Source: Candidatus Wallbacteria bacterium
GTDB taxonomy: Bacteria; Muiribacteriota; JAQTZZ01
DNA length: 64,000 nucleotides
NCBI GenBank assembly: GCA_028687545.1
Contig: JAQTZZ010000013.1
Coordinates: 21,635 to 85,634, forward strand
Direction: 5' to 3'
Part shown: positions 50,501-61,461 of the stretch, piece by piece
How the letters are laid out: each line of letters starts with the position of its first letter
Position numbering within the stretch: position 1 is the first letter of the stretch
Notes under the pieces: generated by a model
Seen by the model: only the letters and a program-made list of their open reading frames with translations
Databases searched by the model: none
What the model was told of the DNA's origin: nothing
Program-made: the position numbers and the translations under genes

Positions 50501-53500
50501 TGGCGCGATCCTGGTATCTATAAAATTTCTGATGGATGTAAGCTGGAACTGGAATACAAAGTCGATGAAGGCTATGACATAGAAGGTCAGTCTTCTTTCA
50601 TTACGAACGACAGAAACGATTCAGTTATAGTAAAAGCTATTCCAAAGAGAAATATCTGCCTTTATCTGAACCCATCTGATGCCCAGTTCCGCTTCAGCAC
50701 AGACCCCAAATGGCGCTGGCGATCGTCTGGCTGCTATCCGTTTCCCAGTGATGGAAACCCTGCGACTCAATATGTCACGATTTATTTCAAGGACATGCCA
50801 GACTGGGAAAATCCAGGTCCATATTCCTTTATTCCCTATGGCACCAGTGAAATCAGCCTGAATATAAGTTACAAGCCTAAGCGGTATCTGACGGTCAGGC
50901 TTCAGCCTGCGGGAGCGACCTTGTGCGGTGCAAAGTGGAGAGTGAGCGGTTACACAGACTGGAAGGCAAGCGGCGATACTGTGGAATTATCTGACGGATT
51001 TTCCGCAGCCATTGAATATTATGGATTATCCAGCAGTAGCGGCTGGATCAATCCCATGCCGCAAGTGGAAGAAGTGGTGATGAATGAAAGCAAAGTGCTT
51101 GAGCGAACCTATGGGATGAACGCGAAAACATTGAAAGTTCTTCTCGGGCCTGATGAGTATGCCGTCTACCAGGGGCGCTGGAGATTGAAAGGCAGCGAGG
51201 TCTGGCACCAGAGCGGAGAAACAATGGAAGTCAGATCCTATTCGCAAGTCTTTGTGGAATTCATGGACATCCAGCGCAGAACCACTCCTGGAACAGTCAC
51301 CTGCACCATGAGCCAGAATCAAACAGTTTGGGGTTATTACACCGGATATCATAAACTCCAGGTGTACATTATCCCTCAGGAAGCAATAGCAGCAGGCGCT
51401 AGATGGCGCTTTGCCGGTGGCGAATGGCATAGCAGCAGCGATGCCTATGACCTGGCTGAAGGCGATACCTATGAGATAGAGTTTGCCGCTGCTTCGGGAG
51501 ATTTTGCCGCACCAGATCCTGTAAAAGGAACAATGGAAGCCCAGGTTCAGATTGTTACAGCCGAATATTCACATTCCGGATCATATTGTTATCAGCTGAC
51601 AGTCATGGCCACACCCGAAGCGGCAGTCGCCTGCGGTGCAGGCTGGCGGCTGACAGGTGAGGAAGACTGGCATTTCAGCGGCACAGGTATTAGGCTGTCT
51701 GTAGGATCGAGCTATGAAATCGAATTCAAGCCTGTTTTCGGCTATCAGACACCGGATTCTGCCTCTGGCACGATAGAATCATCAGACCTGACGATCAGGC
51801 CGGAATACACTCCTGCTTATGGATTGATGTCGGTCACAACTACGCCAGGCAAGGCAAACCAGGCAGGCGCTGCCTGGAAACTGAGCGGAGAAGTCGAGTG
51901 GAGGCAATCGGGCACTACGGTGGAAATGAGGATCGGAAGCGGATATGCCATTGATTTCAAACCTATTCAGGGCTGGACTCCGCCGAAGCAGCTTACAGGC
52001 ACAGTCTGGTCTGAGAATACTGAACAAACCGGTAATTACTGCCTGATCGGCTCGACTCTCTGCGTGCAGATCATGCCTGAGCGGCTGAAGTCATATGCCT
52101 CCTGGCGATTGACAGGCGAAGACTGGCAAAGTAGCGGGGCATCAGTAATCATACCAGTTGGGGCGACTTTTGAACTGGAATTCGCAGATTATCAGGGATT
52201 TGATACTCCTGCGCATATAAAGGGCAGGAAAAGTTCATGGTCAGAAACTGTGAATGCTGTGTATGAACCTGAAGCAGGGTCATGGAAGCTTGTAACTGAT
52301 ACAGTGGAATTTCCCCAAAGATTCGATTTCGCCGCATTAACATTTTCCTCGGAAATTTATGTGATCGCAGGCAGGCATGACACGCAGGAGCTGGCAGATG
52401 TCTGGAAATCTTCTAATGGCGTTAACTGGACTTGCGAAACTAGTTCTGCAGCCTTTGGAGCCCGTTCCCTGCACTCCTGCGCAGTATATGATGGAAAGAT
52501 CTGGCTGGTCGGAGGCTGGGACGGCAGCGTGGAATTGGGAGACGTCTGGGCAAGCTCAGATGGAGCTGATTGGACGCTTGTAACCTACCAGACAGCCTTT
52601 GGTACAAGAAGAAATACACATCTTGTAGAACATGACGGGGTCTTATGGTGTTTTGGCGGCAGGCGGGATTCCCTTGAGCTGACTGATGTCTGGAAATCGA
52701 TAAACGGAAGCGATTGGACGCTTGTAACTGCTGAAACAGGAGTATCCTTTGCTTCCGCCACCACAATCATTTCTTATCACGGTTCCTTTTATCTTATCGG
52801 AGGCAGCGAACAGAACGGCTGTTGGAGCAGTCCAGATGGCGAGCACTGGACAAGTATAGTTGTTTCGGCTGGATTCGGAAACAGGTATGGCGCTGCAGTA
52901 ACAATCTACAATAACTTGATCTGGTCGGCTGGAGGTCTTGAATTTATAGAAAACGGAATTTCTGCTTCAGACGATGCTTGGCATTCAACGGATTGCTCGG
53001 TCTGGGAGGAGGATACCGGTAAGGCTGGATTCGGCCTGCGCTATGGTCATGTTCTTGTTTCTTTCCAGGATAAAATCTGGCTGTTGGGCGGCAGCGATTA
53101 TTCGGGCACACAAAATGATGTCTGGTGTTTTGAAGCAACAAAAGAAGTGCTTTCTGTGCGGTTTCATCCTGTATATGTAGTAAATGCAGGAGCATTTTGG
53201 CGTGTTGACGGAGGAGAATGGATCTCTAACTGCGGAACACTTGAGGTTCCGGCCAGTCGGCTATTCACACTCGAATGTAAAGATATTTATTCCTGGATTG
53301 CTCCTGCACAGCAATCTCTGGTCATGCCTTCCTGCAATATGAGAGTTGACGTCACCTATGAAACTTCACTGCGTCCGGTGGTAGTATTGATCTCACCGGA
53401 TCAAGCTGCTACAGATGGTATGAAATGGCGACTTTCCGGCGAGACTGCCTGGCATGATAGCGGTAGTTTTGAGTTATTGGATAGCGGAAGCCCATGTACA

Positions 53501-56500
53501 GTAGAATGTATTGGATCGGTTTTAGGGTGGAACAAACCTGACCCGGTTTCCCTGACTGTTGATGAATCAGGTTCTACGGTCAGTGTGACCTGCACTCCTG
53601 TTCATCATACCCTCACCGTGAACCTCGGACCTGACGAAGCGGTGCAGAGCGGAGCAGCCTGGCGGAGCGTGGGAGCAGAGGAATGGAGGTTTTCAAATTG
53701 CAGTGTCGTAGTCCAGGCAGGCAAAGCTTATATCCTGGAATTCAAAGCAACCCCAAGACATCTGACTCCAGCCGGATTATCAGGAATAATGCTTGACCAT
53801 GACGCTTCAATCACTGTGATTTACTCAGAGCAGACCTGCAGTCTCACCGTGAATCTGGCACCTGAGAAAGCGATACAGCTTGGAGCCGGCTGGAAACTTT
53901 CCGGCGAAAGCGAATGGAGAAATTCCGGGACTTCGGCTGCAATACAAATAGGAGACACTTATTCCGTAGAATTCAGTCCATTATCGGATTTGAACAGACC
54001 TGCGTCGATTTCCGGAACAATCAATTATTCTCTTACAATTGAACCGTTGTACACAGATAATTTCTGGGATGTGGCGTCAGCCAATGCCGGATTTCAGCCA
54101 CGCTACGGTGCAGCGGCAATTGCCTTATCGTCTGAAATCCTTCTGACAGGCGGCAGCAACGGTATGTCTGCTCTCAGCGATGTCTGGCATACTCAAACCG
54201 GCTTTACCTGGGAAGTCATTACTGCAGAAGCAGGTTTCGGCAATCGTTTTCTGCATTCCCTGCTTGTGCTGAACGGAGAAGCCTGGCTGCTCTGCGGAAC
54301 CAACGGCTCAAATATTTACGGTGATGTCTGGCATTCAGGAAATGGCAGTGATTGGCAGTGCGCCACCGAAGAGGCGGCCTTTGGCCCCAGATACGGCCAG
54401 GCTGCGGCATCGTTCGAGGGCAAGCTCTGGGTTATCGGTGGTAATAGTCCCACAGGTTTGAAAGCTGACGTCTGGTATTCCGAAAACGGTGTCGACTGGA
54501 ATCTTACAAATGCAACACCCGGCTTTTCAGCGAGATACGGCGCGGCTCTGGCTGCCTATAACGGCAAACTCTGGCTGATTGGTGGAAACGATGGCAGTCC
54601 TTTATCCGATGTCTGGTCATCAGAGGACGGCAGCAGTTGGACAGTGGTTTCCCAATCCGCAATCCCTGCCAGATATTATCACAAAGCCATAGGATATGGC
54701 GGCAGCCTGTGGGTGATAGGCGGATTTCTCTCCAATGGCAATAGCGGGCTGGAGTCAGACTTCTATTTCTCCACGGACGGAGTGGATTGGACTGTTCATC
54801 ACGACATCGAAGGTTTTTCAGCCAGAGCGCTGCCCTGTCTGCTCGAAAAATCAGCCAGACTTTGGCTTTTCACAGGTATCAGGCCTTCAGGGCCGATGTC
54901 CGACGTATTGTATTCCGCTGATACGGTCGGTTATCAATGCCTGACCGTGGAGATCACGCCTCAGGCGGCAGTTGCTGCCGGGGCTTGCTGGAAACTAGCT
55001 TCTGATTCGGCCTGGCGTCAGTCCGGTGCATCTGCCTTGATCGCGGAATACTCTTCCTATGAAATCATGTCCAAAAACATTCCGCATTGGATTGCTCCTG
55101 AATCGGTATCCGGAAATATCGGCACTGCCGAATTGAGCATATCCAGGGATTACATTCCGATCATGAAGAGCCTGACAGTCATGTTCGAACCTGTTGCTGC
55201 TGTTAACGACGGTGCTGCCTGGAAACTTTCCGGAGAAAGTGAATGGAGATCAACGTCGGCAGTGACTTTGCAAGAAGGGATATACACGATCGAAGCCATG
55301 GATGTGAATGGCTGGGTGACTCCGCAAGCCGCAACAATTGATCTTGAGCAGGATTCCTCAGAAACGTTCATCTATCAGTTGCAGAAATATCAGCTGTCAG
55401 TGTCTCTTTCTCCCTCACTTGCAGTCAATGAAGGCGCTGCCTGGAGATTTTCTGGAGAAGAGGCATGGAGACAGGCCGGTAATGTAAAACTTGCTCGCGG
55501 AACCGACTATGCCATTGAATATCGCGATGTATCAGGCTGGTCTGCACCGGATATCTCATCAGGATCTGTAGGATATGAAAATATACAGATAGTTTCTGAA
55601 TATGCGGCAAAAAATTACTCTGTTTTCGTGACAATAGATCCATCCTGGGCAAAAGATGCGGGAGCGATGTGGAGATTGGTCGGTGATTCAGTCTGGCACC
55701 CCAGCGAAGATACTGTGAATTTACCGCACGATTCAGAATATGCGGTCGAGTTTTCCACAACCGAGGGCTGGATAAAACCTGAAACTGTCAGCGGCACTGT
55801 CGGCACGGCAGAGATAAATCTGGCAATGCAATACAAACCGAATAAATACGTGCTGTCTGTCTTGATAGGTCCGGATCTGGCAGTATCCGAATACGTGGGC
55901 TGGAGAATAGTCGGAGAAGAAAGATGGAGGACAGCCGGAGATTTGCTGGAAATAGAAAATCATACTCATTATCAGGTGGAATTCAGGGACGTGCAGGGTT
56001 GGTCCAATCATGGCTGGCAGGTGGGGGACATTGTGAATTCAGATGTGACTCTCACAGAAGAATGCATTCCTTCAGAGTATGAATTATCCATGAATCTGAA
56101 TCCGGAAAAGGCCAGGAACGCTGGTGCCAGATGGAGAATTCTGCCTGACGGGGAATGGAAGACTTGTCAAGACAGCCTAACTTTGACACACGGCACTCGA
56201 TTCTCGCTCGAGTTTTCCGACCTGAACGGCTGGGTCACACCGCAGATCATCGATGGGATAATGCCTGCGGAAAGCACGGTGTTGGACGGAGACTATGCTC
56301 CGATCATGCATGCTATTTCCGCAGTTATTCAACCTGATGAGTCAAGAGGAGCTACCTGGTCACTGGCATCTGACATGATCCCGAGAAATAGCGGAGATGC
56401 TGCGCAAGTTCAGCAGGGTGACGATTTCCAGGTGATATTCGGAGAACGATATGGCTGGATCAAACCAGATGCAGTTACAGGTAAAGTGGGTGCAGAGGAT

Positions 56501-56830
56501 CTGACCATAACAGGCGAGTATATGCCGCAAAACCAGAGACTGTGCCTGCAGATAGAACCACAATCCGCAATTGATCAGGGAGCGATGTGGCGGCTTGGTG
56601 ACAGCACTGAACTGCACTATAGCGGCATCGGCGTTGACCTCAGACGAGGAACGTCCTTCGAGATTTTCCTGAGTGACATTATTGGATTTTCTACTCCTGC
56701 ATCTGTCACTGGTGAGATAGGTGAAGACGATTGTACTTTGACTGCTTCATATACTCCGATAATGCACACCTGCAGCGTTGTGATCTTGCCTCGATTTTTT
56801 GGAGACTCTTTTTACGCAGCATTCCAATAG
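47540..56830 (+). CDS. Giant secreted peptidase-Kelch-beta-repeat protein, 5' part, interrupted by IS3
   Basis: Over 3,080 residues from 47540. The native sequence ends at 56797, where the IS begins; the last 11 codons and stop belong to the IS. Residues 10-230 resemble permuted papain-like NlpC/P60 (YiiX/LRAT) peptidases: GDLIFRDG, H38 in GHCGIFIGYH, C190 in LMNCAWLCEYSY. Next come about 24 divergent beta repeats of about 75 residues (L-x-V-x-L-x-P-x-x-A...GAxWRLSGE-x-x-W-x-x-S-G...G-x-x-Y-x-I-E-F...W-x-x-P). Two Kelch-type propellers lie at about 1580-1870 and 2175-2465 (YGAAVTIYNNLIWSAGG, DVWHSTDG). An unrecognised Trp/Tyr-rich region spans about 650-960. Role likely surface adhesion, polysaccharide binding or cell-wall hydrolysis. 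No native start in this frame; see the frameshift entry. Confidence 0.85.
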   Translation: MMQPSFSLQSPGPGEIGDLIFRDGMFAPWWFVDPEIGHCGIFIGYHAPATVIPRIVESNDDFPEYHKIQMALYSNFETSGQPPLYTGTYRGAKTWWNDLSYKNRDAICKYVEEKAKNAPTYYMDIGVLPEWVMALSKGASFDGLTIEIENWLHTSFRHFMEEPEHYYNPAHPFQPYSDNTGDGDLNLMNCAWLCEYSYRKPLNSFVVSDPNYAIYCKPTPLSHWQDLLISNKPTMLHPKQVYDSGMLRSSEAIKPTLQIGIDNIQYPDKKDVTKTVIQNCELKLKATDAGGIYKIKLLVDGLEKPILLDRGLTEVTASYFVDIKGKKIGEFFLIQATAIDMAGNESDKYLVNLIVGGTKLKVDIQPDELQDGKIPDGKWQYRKYDEITMFYGPWSDPAASGIFELIPGIYELQAKDLTADGWEFDNPSNGNMVVDLTASDEDRNPPDGGSPPLAAIARPGSICQKSIGSDGSVGKEVTFIYKQIYKDLTVYIEPPEVQKTARWFLANHEGLFKHCDQLPLQDNDQTTVCFTEVAGYKTPEDIEVTMAQNQTVTGTYVPDTSKIQSTTLKVTLLPEEINQMTGWKTSVDTAETWHKSGDIVKISPPGYVDVYFKPVEYWIAPQDQKDVDMRISREITATYINNRDTLSPVVSPGYLYQWVVKGGGRWKVSYEGGDTGWLAFDQAVPLNAGVAYTVSFAAADKFVGTPEPVNGVMQNYPTYAYASYMPERHWQFVQSFPKRPRIVGEHIVSDNCTYKVENGSLQPTSDPLPLIYTRTNQTLNWLNHECECGRRGDKAYKWPWYSHSDTGSGWLYGFYYTTDCVSQQIQSFNLPWHSSIDWFSIGEHYSYFNMAELFWFLEPPWGPVLNDHLVDQNALVGTSGLNTSLICNNEYHLVGSRFHYHGTPGIVEFPNLHKSSEASGIIELIHSSFPYDQYFFEIGGSLFALIPRGTNITDLYKLGSGGGDFAILAGENFVAANGKWRLFHEGCWRDPGIYKISDGCKLELEYKVDEGYDIEGQSSFITNDRNDSVIVKAIPKRNICLYLNPSDAQFRFSTDPKWRWRSSGCYPFPSDGNPATQYVTIYFKDMPDWENPGPYSFIPYGTSEISLNISYKPKRYLTVRLQPAGATLCGAKWRVSGYTDWKASGDTVELSDGFSAAIEYYGLSSSSGWINPMPQVEEVVMNESKVLERTYGMNAKTLKVLLGPDEYAVYQGRWRLKGSEVWHQSGETMEVRSYSQVFVEFMDIQRRTTPGTVTCTMSQNQTVWGYYTGYHKLQVYIIPQEAIAAGARWRFAGGEWHSSSDAYDLAEGDTYEIEFAAASGDFAAPDPVKGTMEAQVQIVTAEYSHSGSYCYQLTVMATPEAAVACGAGWRLTGEEDWHFSGTGIRLSVGSSYEIEFKPVFGYQTPDSASGTIESSDLTIRPEYTPAYGLMSVTTTPGKANQAGAAWKLSGEVEWRQSGTTVEMRIGSGYAIDFKPIQGWTPPKQLTGTVWSENTEQTGNYCLIGSTLCVQIMPERLKSYASWRLTGEDWQSSGASVIIPVGATFELEFADYQGFDTPAHIKGRKSSWSETVNAVYEPEAGSWKLVTDTVEFPQRFDFAALTFSSEIYVIAGRHDTQELADVWKSSNGVNWTCETSSAAFGARSLHSCAVYDGKIWLVGGWDGSVELGDVWASSDGADWTLVTYQTAFGTRRNTHLVEHDGVLWCFGGRRDSLELTDVWKSINGSDWTLVTAETGVSFASATTIISYHGSFYLIGGSEQNGCWSSPDGEHWTSIVVSAGFGNRYGAAVTIYNNLIWSAGGLEFIENGISASDDAWHSTDCSVWEEDTGKAGFGLRYGHVLVSFQDKIWLLGGSDYSGTQNDVWCFEATKEVLSVRFHPVYVVNAGAFWRVDGGEWISNCGTLEVPASRLFTLECKDIYSWIAPAQQSLVMPSCNMRVDVTYETSLRPVVVLISPDQAATDGMKWRLSGETAWHDSGSFELLDSGSPCTVECIGSVLGWNKPDPVSLTVDESGSTVSVTCTPVHHTLTVNLGPDEAVQSGAAWRSVGAEEWRFSNCSVVVQAGKAYILEFKATPRHLTPAGLSGIMLDHDASITVIYSEQTCSLTVNLAPEKAIQLGAGWKLSGESEWRNSGTSAAIQIGDTYSVEFSPLSDLNRPASISGTINYSLTIEPLYTDNFWDVASANAGFQPRYGAAAIALSSEILLTGGSNGMSALSDVWHTQTGFTWEVITAEAGFGNRFLHSLLVLNGEAWLLCGTNGSNIYGDVWHSGNGSDWQCATEEAAFGPRYGQAAASFEGKLWVIGGNSPTGLKADVWYSENGVDWNLTNATPGFSARYGAALAAYNGKLWLIGGNDGSPLSDVWSSEDGSSWTVVSQSAIPARYYHKAIGYGGSLWVIGGFLSNGNSGLESDFYFSTDGVDWTVHHDIEGFSARALPCLLEKSARLWLFTGIRPSGPMSDVLYSADTVGYQCLTVEITPQAAVAAGACWKLASDSAWRQSGASALIAEYSSYEIMSKNIPHWIAPESVSGNIGTAELSISRDYIPIMKSLTVMFEPVAAVNDGAAWKLSGESEWRSTSAVTLQEGIYTIEAMDVNGWVTPQAATIDLEQDSSETFIYQLQKYQLSVSLSPSLAVNEGAAWRFSGEEAWRQAGNVKLARGTDYAIEYRDVSGWSAPDISSGSVGYENIQIVSEYAAKNYSVFVTIDPSWAKDAGAMWRLVGDSVWHPSEDTVNLPHDSEYAVEFSTTEGWIKPETVSGTVGTAEINLAMQYKPNKYVLSVLIGPDLAVSEYVGWRIVGEERWRTAGDLLEIENHTHYQVEFRDVQGWSNHGWQVGDIVNSDVTLTEECIPSEYELSMNLNPEKARNAGARWRILPDGEWKTCQDSLTLTHGTRFSLEFSDLNGWVTPQIIDGIMPAESTVLDGDYAPIMHAISAVIQPDESRGATWSLASDMIPRNSGDAAQVQQGDDFQVIFGERYGWIKPDAVTGKVGAEDLTITGEYMPQNQRLCLQIEPQSAIDQGAMWRLGDSTELHYSGIGVDLRRGTSFEIFLSDIIGFSTPASVTGEIGEDDCTLTASYTPIMHTCSVVILPRFFGDSFYAAFQ

Positions 56831-57693
56831 CAACCTCGTAAATATTCCTGTTCAAACTCAAAGGGCGTTTTGTAGCCCAGACTCGAATGCATTCTCCTCC
56901 TATTATAGAAGATTTCGATGTATTCGAATATCTTCAGTCTGCATTCCGCTTTCGACCTGTAACTTTGTCCTCGCACCTCCTCTGTTTTCAATGTGTGGAA
57001 GAATGATTCGGCTGGCGCATTATCCCAGCAGTTGCCCTTCCGACTCATGCTCTGCTTGAAACCATAGCCTTTCAGAACTTTTCTGAATTCATGACAGGCA
57101 TATTGAATACCTCGATCTGAATGGAAGATCAGTCTGTCGCTGGGCCTGTGGTTAGCCCAGGCCACTTTCATGGCCTTGATCGCAATCTCTGCTGTCAGAT
57201 TGTCCTCCAGCGACCATCCAACAATGCCCCGGTTGTACAAATCGATTACTGTGCATAGATACATCCAGCCTTCTTCCGTTTTCAGGTAAGTCACGTCAGA
57301 AACCCAAGCCATTCCTGGCCTTTTTACCACAAAATTCTGCTTCAGCCGATTCGGTGAAGCCGGAAATTTGTGAGAAGAGTCGGTTGTGATCACGTATTTG
57401 GCTGCCGCCTTTGCAACCCAATTGTTTTCCTGCATGATCCTCGACACTCTACCTCTGCTGACGCGCCAGCCATTTTTCTTTAATTCCTCAGTGACTCTTG
57501 GGCTGCCATAGGTTTCCCAGCTTTCAAAGAAAATATCCTTGATCGCTGCTGTCAACTTGATGGTTTCTATTTCACGTTTACCCAGTGGGTGCTTTTTCCG
57601 GTAATAATAAGCGCTGGCCGATATGCCGAGTATTTCGGCCACCTTCTCAATTGCGTATTCACCGCGGTTTTCATCGATTATCATGCATTTCAT
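56812..57693 (-). CDS. IS3-family transposase OrfB (DDE integrase)
   Basis: A 293-residue transposase catalytic protein. An N-terminal HTH_21-like region (VAEILGISASAYYYRKK, YGSPRVTEEL) precedes the rve core with the DDE triad in WVSDVTYL, FHSDRGIQY and NAPAESFFHTLKTE, followed by IFYNRRRMHSSLGY. Its ATG overlaps the orfA stop (ATGA), consistent with IS3 programmed frameshifting or coupling. All catalytic residues are intact. Confidence 0.95.
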   Translation of the reverse strand: MKCMIIDENRGEYAIEKVAEILGISASAYYYRKKHPLGKREIETIKLTAAIKDIFFESWETYGSPRVTEELKKNGWRVSRGRVSRIMQENNWVAKAAAKYVITTDSSHKFPASPNRLKQNFVVKRPGMAWVSDVTYLKTEEGWMYLCTVIDLYNRGIVGWSLEDNLTAEIAIKAMKVAWANHRPSDRLIFHSDRGIQYACHEFRKVLKGYGFKQSMSRKGNCWDNAPAESFFHTLKTEEVRGQSYRSKAECRLKIFEYIEIFYNRRRMHSSLGYKTPFEFEQEYLRGCYWNAA

Positions 57694-57983
57694 TTCTGCG
57701 GTTTTGAGAAGATGGCCACAACTTTTTTTAACACGTCTCGCTCCATTTTCACTAGGGTCAGCTCTTTTTCAAGCTCTTTGATCTTGATTTCTTCCGGTGT
57801 TTTTCCACCAGCCAGGTAGAGCTTTTCTGCTTTGTCCATGAACTCGTGCTTCCAGCCGGACAGCGTGGTCTGATGAATTCCAAGATCTCTTGCAACTTCC
57901 GCCTGATTGCCTCTTTCAACACTCAGCTTGAGTGCCTGCAATTTGAATTCCTTGTCATAAATCTTTCGGGGTTTCTTAGCCAT
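57690..57983 (-). CDS. IS3-family transposase OrfA
   Basis: A 97-residue helix-turn-helix protein: RKIYDKEFKLQALKL, GNQAEVARDLGIHQTTLSGW (HTH), then a leucine-zipper-like coiled coil (IKIKELEKELTLVKMERDVL). It provides sequence-specific end binding for the IS3 OrfAB transposase. Confidence 0.93.
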   Translation of the reverse strand: MAKKPRKIYDKEFKLQALKLSVERGNQAEVARDLGIHQTTLSGWKHEFMDKAEKLYLAGGKTPEEIKIKELEKELTLVKMERDVLKKVVAIFSKPQK

Positions 57984-60126
57984 AAATTTTCCTCCGTCTT
58001 TTACATGTACCCTACGCTAACGGAGTCTCCAAATTTTTCAGGCAAGATCATCTTCTGAAACGCGATATTCAATGGCAGTAAATCTATTTCCAAGTTCTGC
58101 AGTGGATTCAGGTGCGAAGTGGCGATTATCAGGTGAAGATTACTGGAGGGATTCTCTGAGCACCATAGAATTGCCTGAACATCAGTCATACAAACTGCTG
58201 TTTTCCGATGTGCAGGGATATCATACTCCGATGGCTGTCAGCGGTACACTGAACAGTGATACTGTGATAAACGCTGATTACAGACAGGCGCATAGGATTG
58301 ATGTTGTAATTTCTCCGGAGGATGCTGTCTATAAAGGAGCGCAATGGAAAGTGGCAGGCGACAATCCCTGGAATTACACAGGGAACTCTGCTTACATCTA
58401 TGAAGGTGATAATTATTCTATTGAACTCAAACCAGTGGACGATTACTACCAGCCTGCAGCCATCTCTGGAGTCATGCCTCAGGATGATCTGACTGTAGAA
58501 GTAATCTATACCTGGAAAAACTGGACCAACCTGAACGAGGAGGCGTTCATACCACCCAGATTTGGTGCTGCAATGACAGTATTCAACGGGAAATGCTGGT
58601 TGATCGGAGGTTCTGACAATACTTCGGAATTAAATGACGTCTGGTGTTCAGACAATGGGTTAACCTGGAATGTATCTGAGGAATGCATTCCAGGCAACGG
58701 TAGATTCGGACACACTCTTACAAGCTGGAATAATAGCCTCTGGCTGATCTGCGGCATATCCGGGCAAAATTATCTGACCGATGTCTTGAGATCATCGGAC
58801 GGCAATACCTGGATAACAGAGACAGAAGCCGCTCCCTTCGGTCCCCGTTTCGGCCACTCCAGCTACGCATTGAACGGGAAACTTTGGGTCGTTTGCGGCA
58901 GTGACGGAACATCACTCCACAGCGACATCTGGAGCACGAGCAATGGTAGTGATTGGACTCTGGAAGTGCAGTCTTCCCTGTTTGGAGCACGATACGGGCA
59001 ATGCGTGGTTTCAGATGGGAATAAAGCTTACCTAATCGGTGGCTGCGACGGAACAAATTTGCTTGATGATGTGTGGAGCACTGACGATGGAATTAATTGG
59101 ACACTTCTGACTCAAACTGCGGGAATTGGGGGAAGATTCTTCCATTCAGGTGGTGTTATAGGAGATACACTGATTATTGTCGGTGGGACACTGGATCCTG
59201 ATTTTACAATGTACGATCCTAGTTATTATAAAAGCTCAGACGGCTTCATCTGGCAGCAGATAACAGATTATTCCGGCTGCTGCGCAAGAGCTATGGCTGG
59301 TTCTGTGACATTCAACGGTTCCATGCTGATAGCCTGTGGCTTATGCCAGCAAGGTGTTCTTGGGGATCTCTGGGTGGAAGCGGCCAGAAGAAGTTCCCAG
59401 AGCCTTTCAGTAACACTGCAACCTGAAGCTGCGGTTGCAGAAGGTGCGAAATGGCGCTATACAGGTACCCAGGATTGGTGCGATTCAGGCACAGTATTGT
59501 TTATGGCACAGGGCACTGCCTATGAGATCGAATTCAAACCTATACAGGGCTGGCAGACTCCTGCCAATATCTCTGGCACGGTTGGTTCCCAGGAAACTGT
59601 AATTGTCCAGGATTACATGCCCATCACGCATACTTTCACTGTGAATCTGACGCCGCAGGGAGCTGTGAATGCAGGCGCTTCCTGGAAGTTCCTGGGTGAA
59701 TCCGGCTGGAGATCAAGCGGAGACGCAGTTTCAGTGCGCGAAGGCGGGACTTATGAAGTTCTTTTCAGAAACGATCTTGCCGGATGGGTTGCACCTGCCA
59801 GTATCAGTGGGACCATGGGTACTTCAGATACCACTGAATTTGCTGCCTATTCAGTCATACCTTCTCATAAGTTGACAGTCAATATCAGTCCTTCAGTTGC
59901 ATACAACGCAGGCGGCAAATGGAAATTGTTGGGCGAGAGCAACTGGAGAAGCAGCGGCAGCTATGTGGACCTGCTGGAAGGAGCCACTTACGAGATCACT
60001 TTCAGGGACATTATAGGATACGAACCGCCTGCAAATATTACCGGCACAGTGAGCACAACCGACAAGTCTGAAACAGGAACTTATTCAGCACCTGCCTGGA
60101 GCAGGCAAACTGCAAGTGCTGCCTTT

Positions 60127-61461
60127 GGCGGACGCTATGGGCATGGAAGCGCTGTCTTGAACGGGAAATTGTTCGTGATCGGCGGCTATGACGGAACATA
60201 CAGGCGCGATATCTGGAGTACCGTTGACGGCATTGCCTGGACCAAGGAATGCGACGTACCTTTTGCAGCTCGCTATTCTTTCGGCTGCACAGTGCATGAC
60301 GGCAAGATCTGGATTGCAGGCGGAGGTGTAAGCACTGGAACCAAATCTGATGTCTGGCAGAGTCCGGACGGCAAGAACTGGATTCAAGTGACTGCTGACG
60401 GAGGGTACGGAGCAAGAAACGCAGCAGTGCTGGAGTCGTTTGAGGGTAAACTATGGCTGATCGGCGGGAACATTGCCGGCTGCAGCAAAAACGATGTCTG
60501 GAGCAGTTACAATGGAGTTACCTGGACCAAAGAATGTGACGCTCTGTTCACAAGTCGATATTGTCATGGGACTTCAGTGTATGCTAATAAAATCTGGGTG
60601 GTAGGTGGATACACTACTACCAACAATACCTATTTGAGGGATGTCTGGAACAGCGCAGACGGGAAAAACTGGACTCAGGTCTGCAGTCAGGGCCCGTTCA
60701 GCGCAAGATTTGGGACCTGCGCAGCATACGACGGCAGGCTGTGGCTCTCCTGCGGGAAAACGACAGGTGGAGGAACAGTTGCCGATGTATGGTATACAAA
60801 GGATGGGGTCAGCTGGACCCAGGCTGTGTCCACTGGACTCACCTCGCGATATTGCCATTCTATGACTGCTTTCAATGGCTCATTGTGGATCATTGCCGGA
60901 TCAACCGGATCTGCTCCTTACCTAAACGACACCTGGAATTATTATGAAGAGCCTGTTTACGGACAATTGACAGTGCAATTGAATCCTGCTGATGCCGTGA
61001 CTTCCGGTGCAGAATGGAGATTGATTGGAGAAAGCAGTTGGCGCGGATCAGGATCGTGCGCATTAGTGCAGGAAGGCGATGGCTACAAGCTGGAATTCAG
61101 GCAGACCGGAGGGTACTGCACACCAAATGTTCTGAAAGGCGTGATGCCGATTGACGGCACTACCGAAAATGTGACGTATGCTGAATACAATCAGAACCTG
61201 AGCCATAACCTGACAGTAACAATTTCACCTCCAGGTGCGGTTTTTTCAGGAGCAGGGTGGAGATTATCAGGAGAAAACCTGTGGAGAGGTAGCGGCTCAA
61301 GCGTCAGCTTGATTGAAGGCAGTGCCTGTACTGTGGAATATCGTGATGTGATCGGCTATAGCCAGCCTGAATCCGTGCATGGGACTATGGAAGCAGGAGA
61401 TATCACTGTAACCTGCGTATACCAGGCTGTCCCTTGGACCCAGGGCCTGACAGCAGGATTC
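60127..61461 (+). repeat. Kelch/beta module 1 (1335 bp)
   Basis: Starts at GGCGGACGCTATGGGCATGG and ends where the same motif recurs at 61462. Contains a five- to six-blade Kelch propeller (GHGSAVLNGKLFVIGGYDG start) and two beta repeats. Highly similar at nucleotide level to modules 2 and 3. Confidence 0.85.

Larger units (their letters stand above)
56798..58033 (-). mobile_element. IS3-family insertion sequence
   Basis: About 1236 bp. Outer ends read TTTGGAGACTC at 56798 and its inverse GAGTCTCCAAA at 58023-58033, a perfect 11-base terminal inverted repeat. Possible TTT target duplication (56795-56797 and 58034-58036), ambiguous in a T run. It carries orfA and orfB on the minus strand. Transcription opposes the interrupted host gene. 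The element looks intact and recent. Confidence 0.9.

Noticed and set aside
56801-56830. Natural C-terminus of the giant protein (GDSFYAAFQ)
   Set aside because: These codons and stop belong to the IS3 end; the host gene resumes after 58033.
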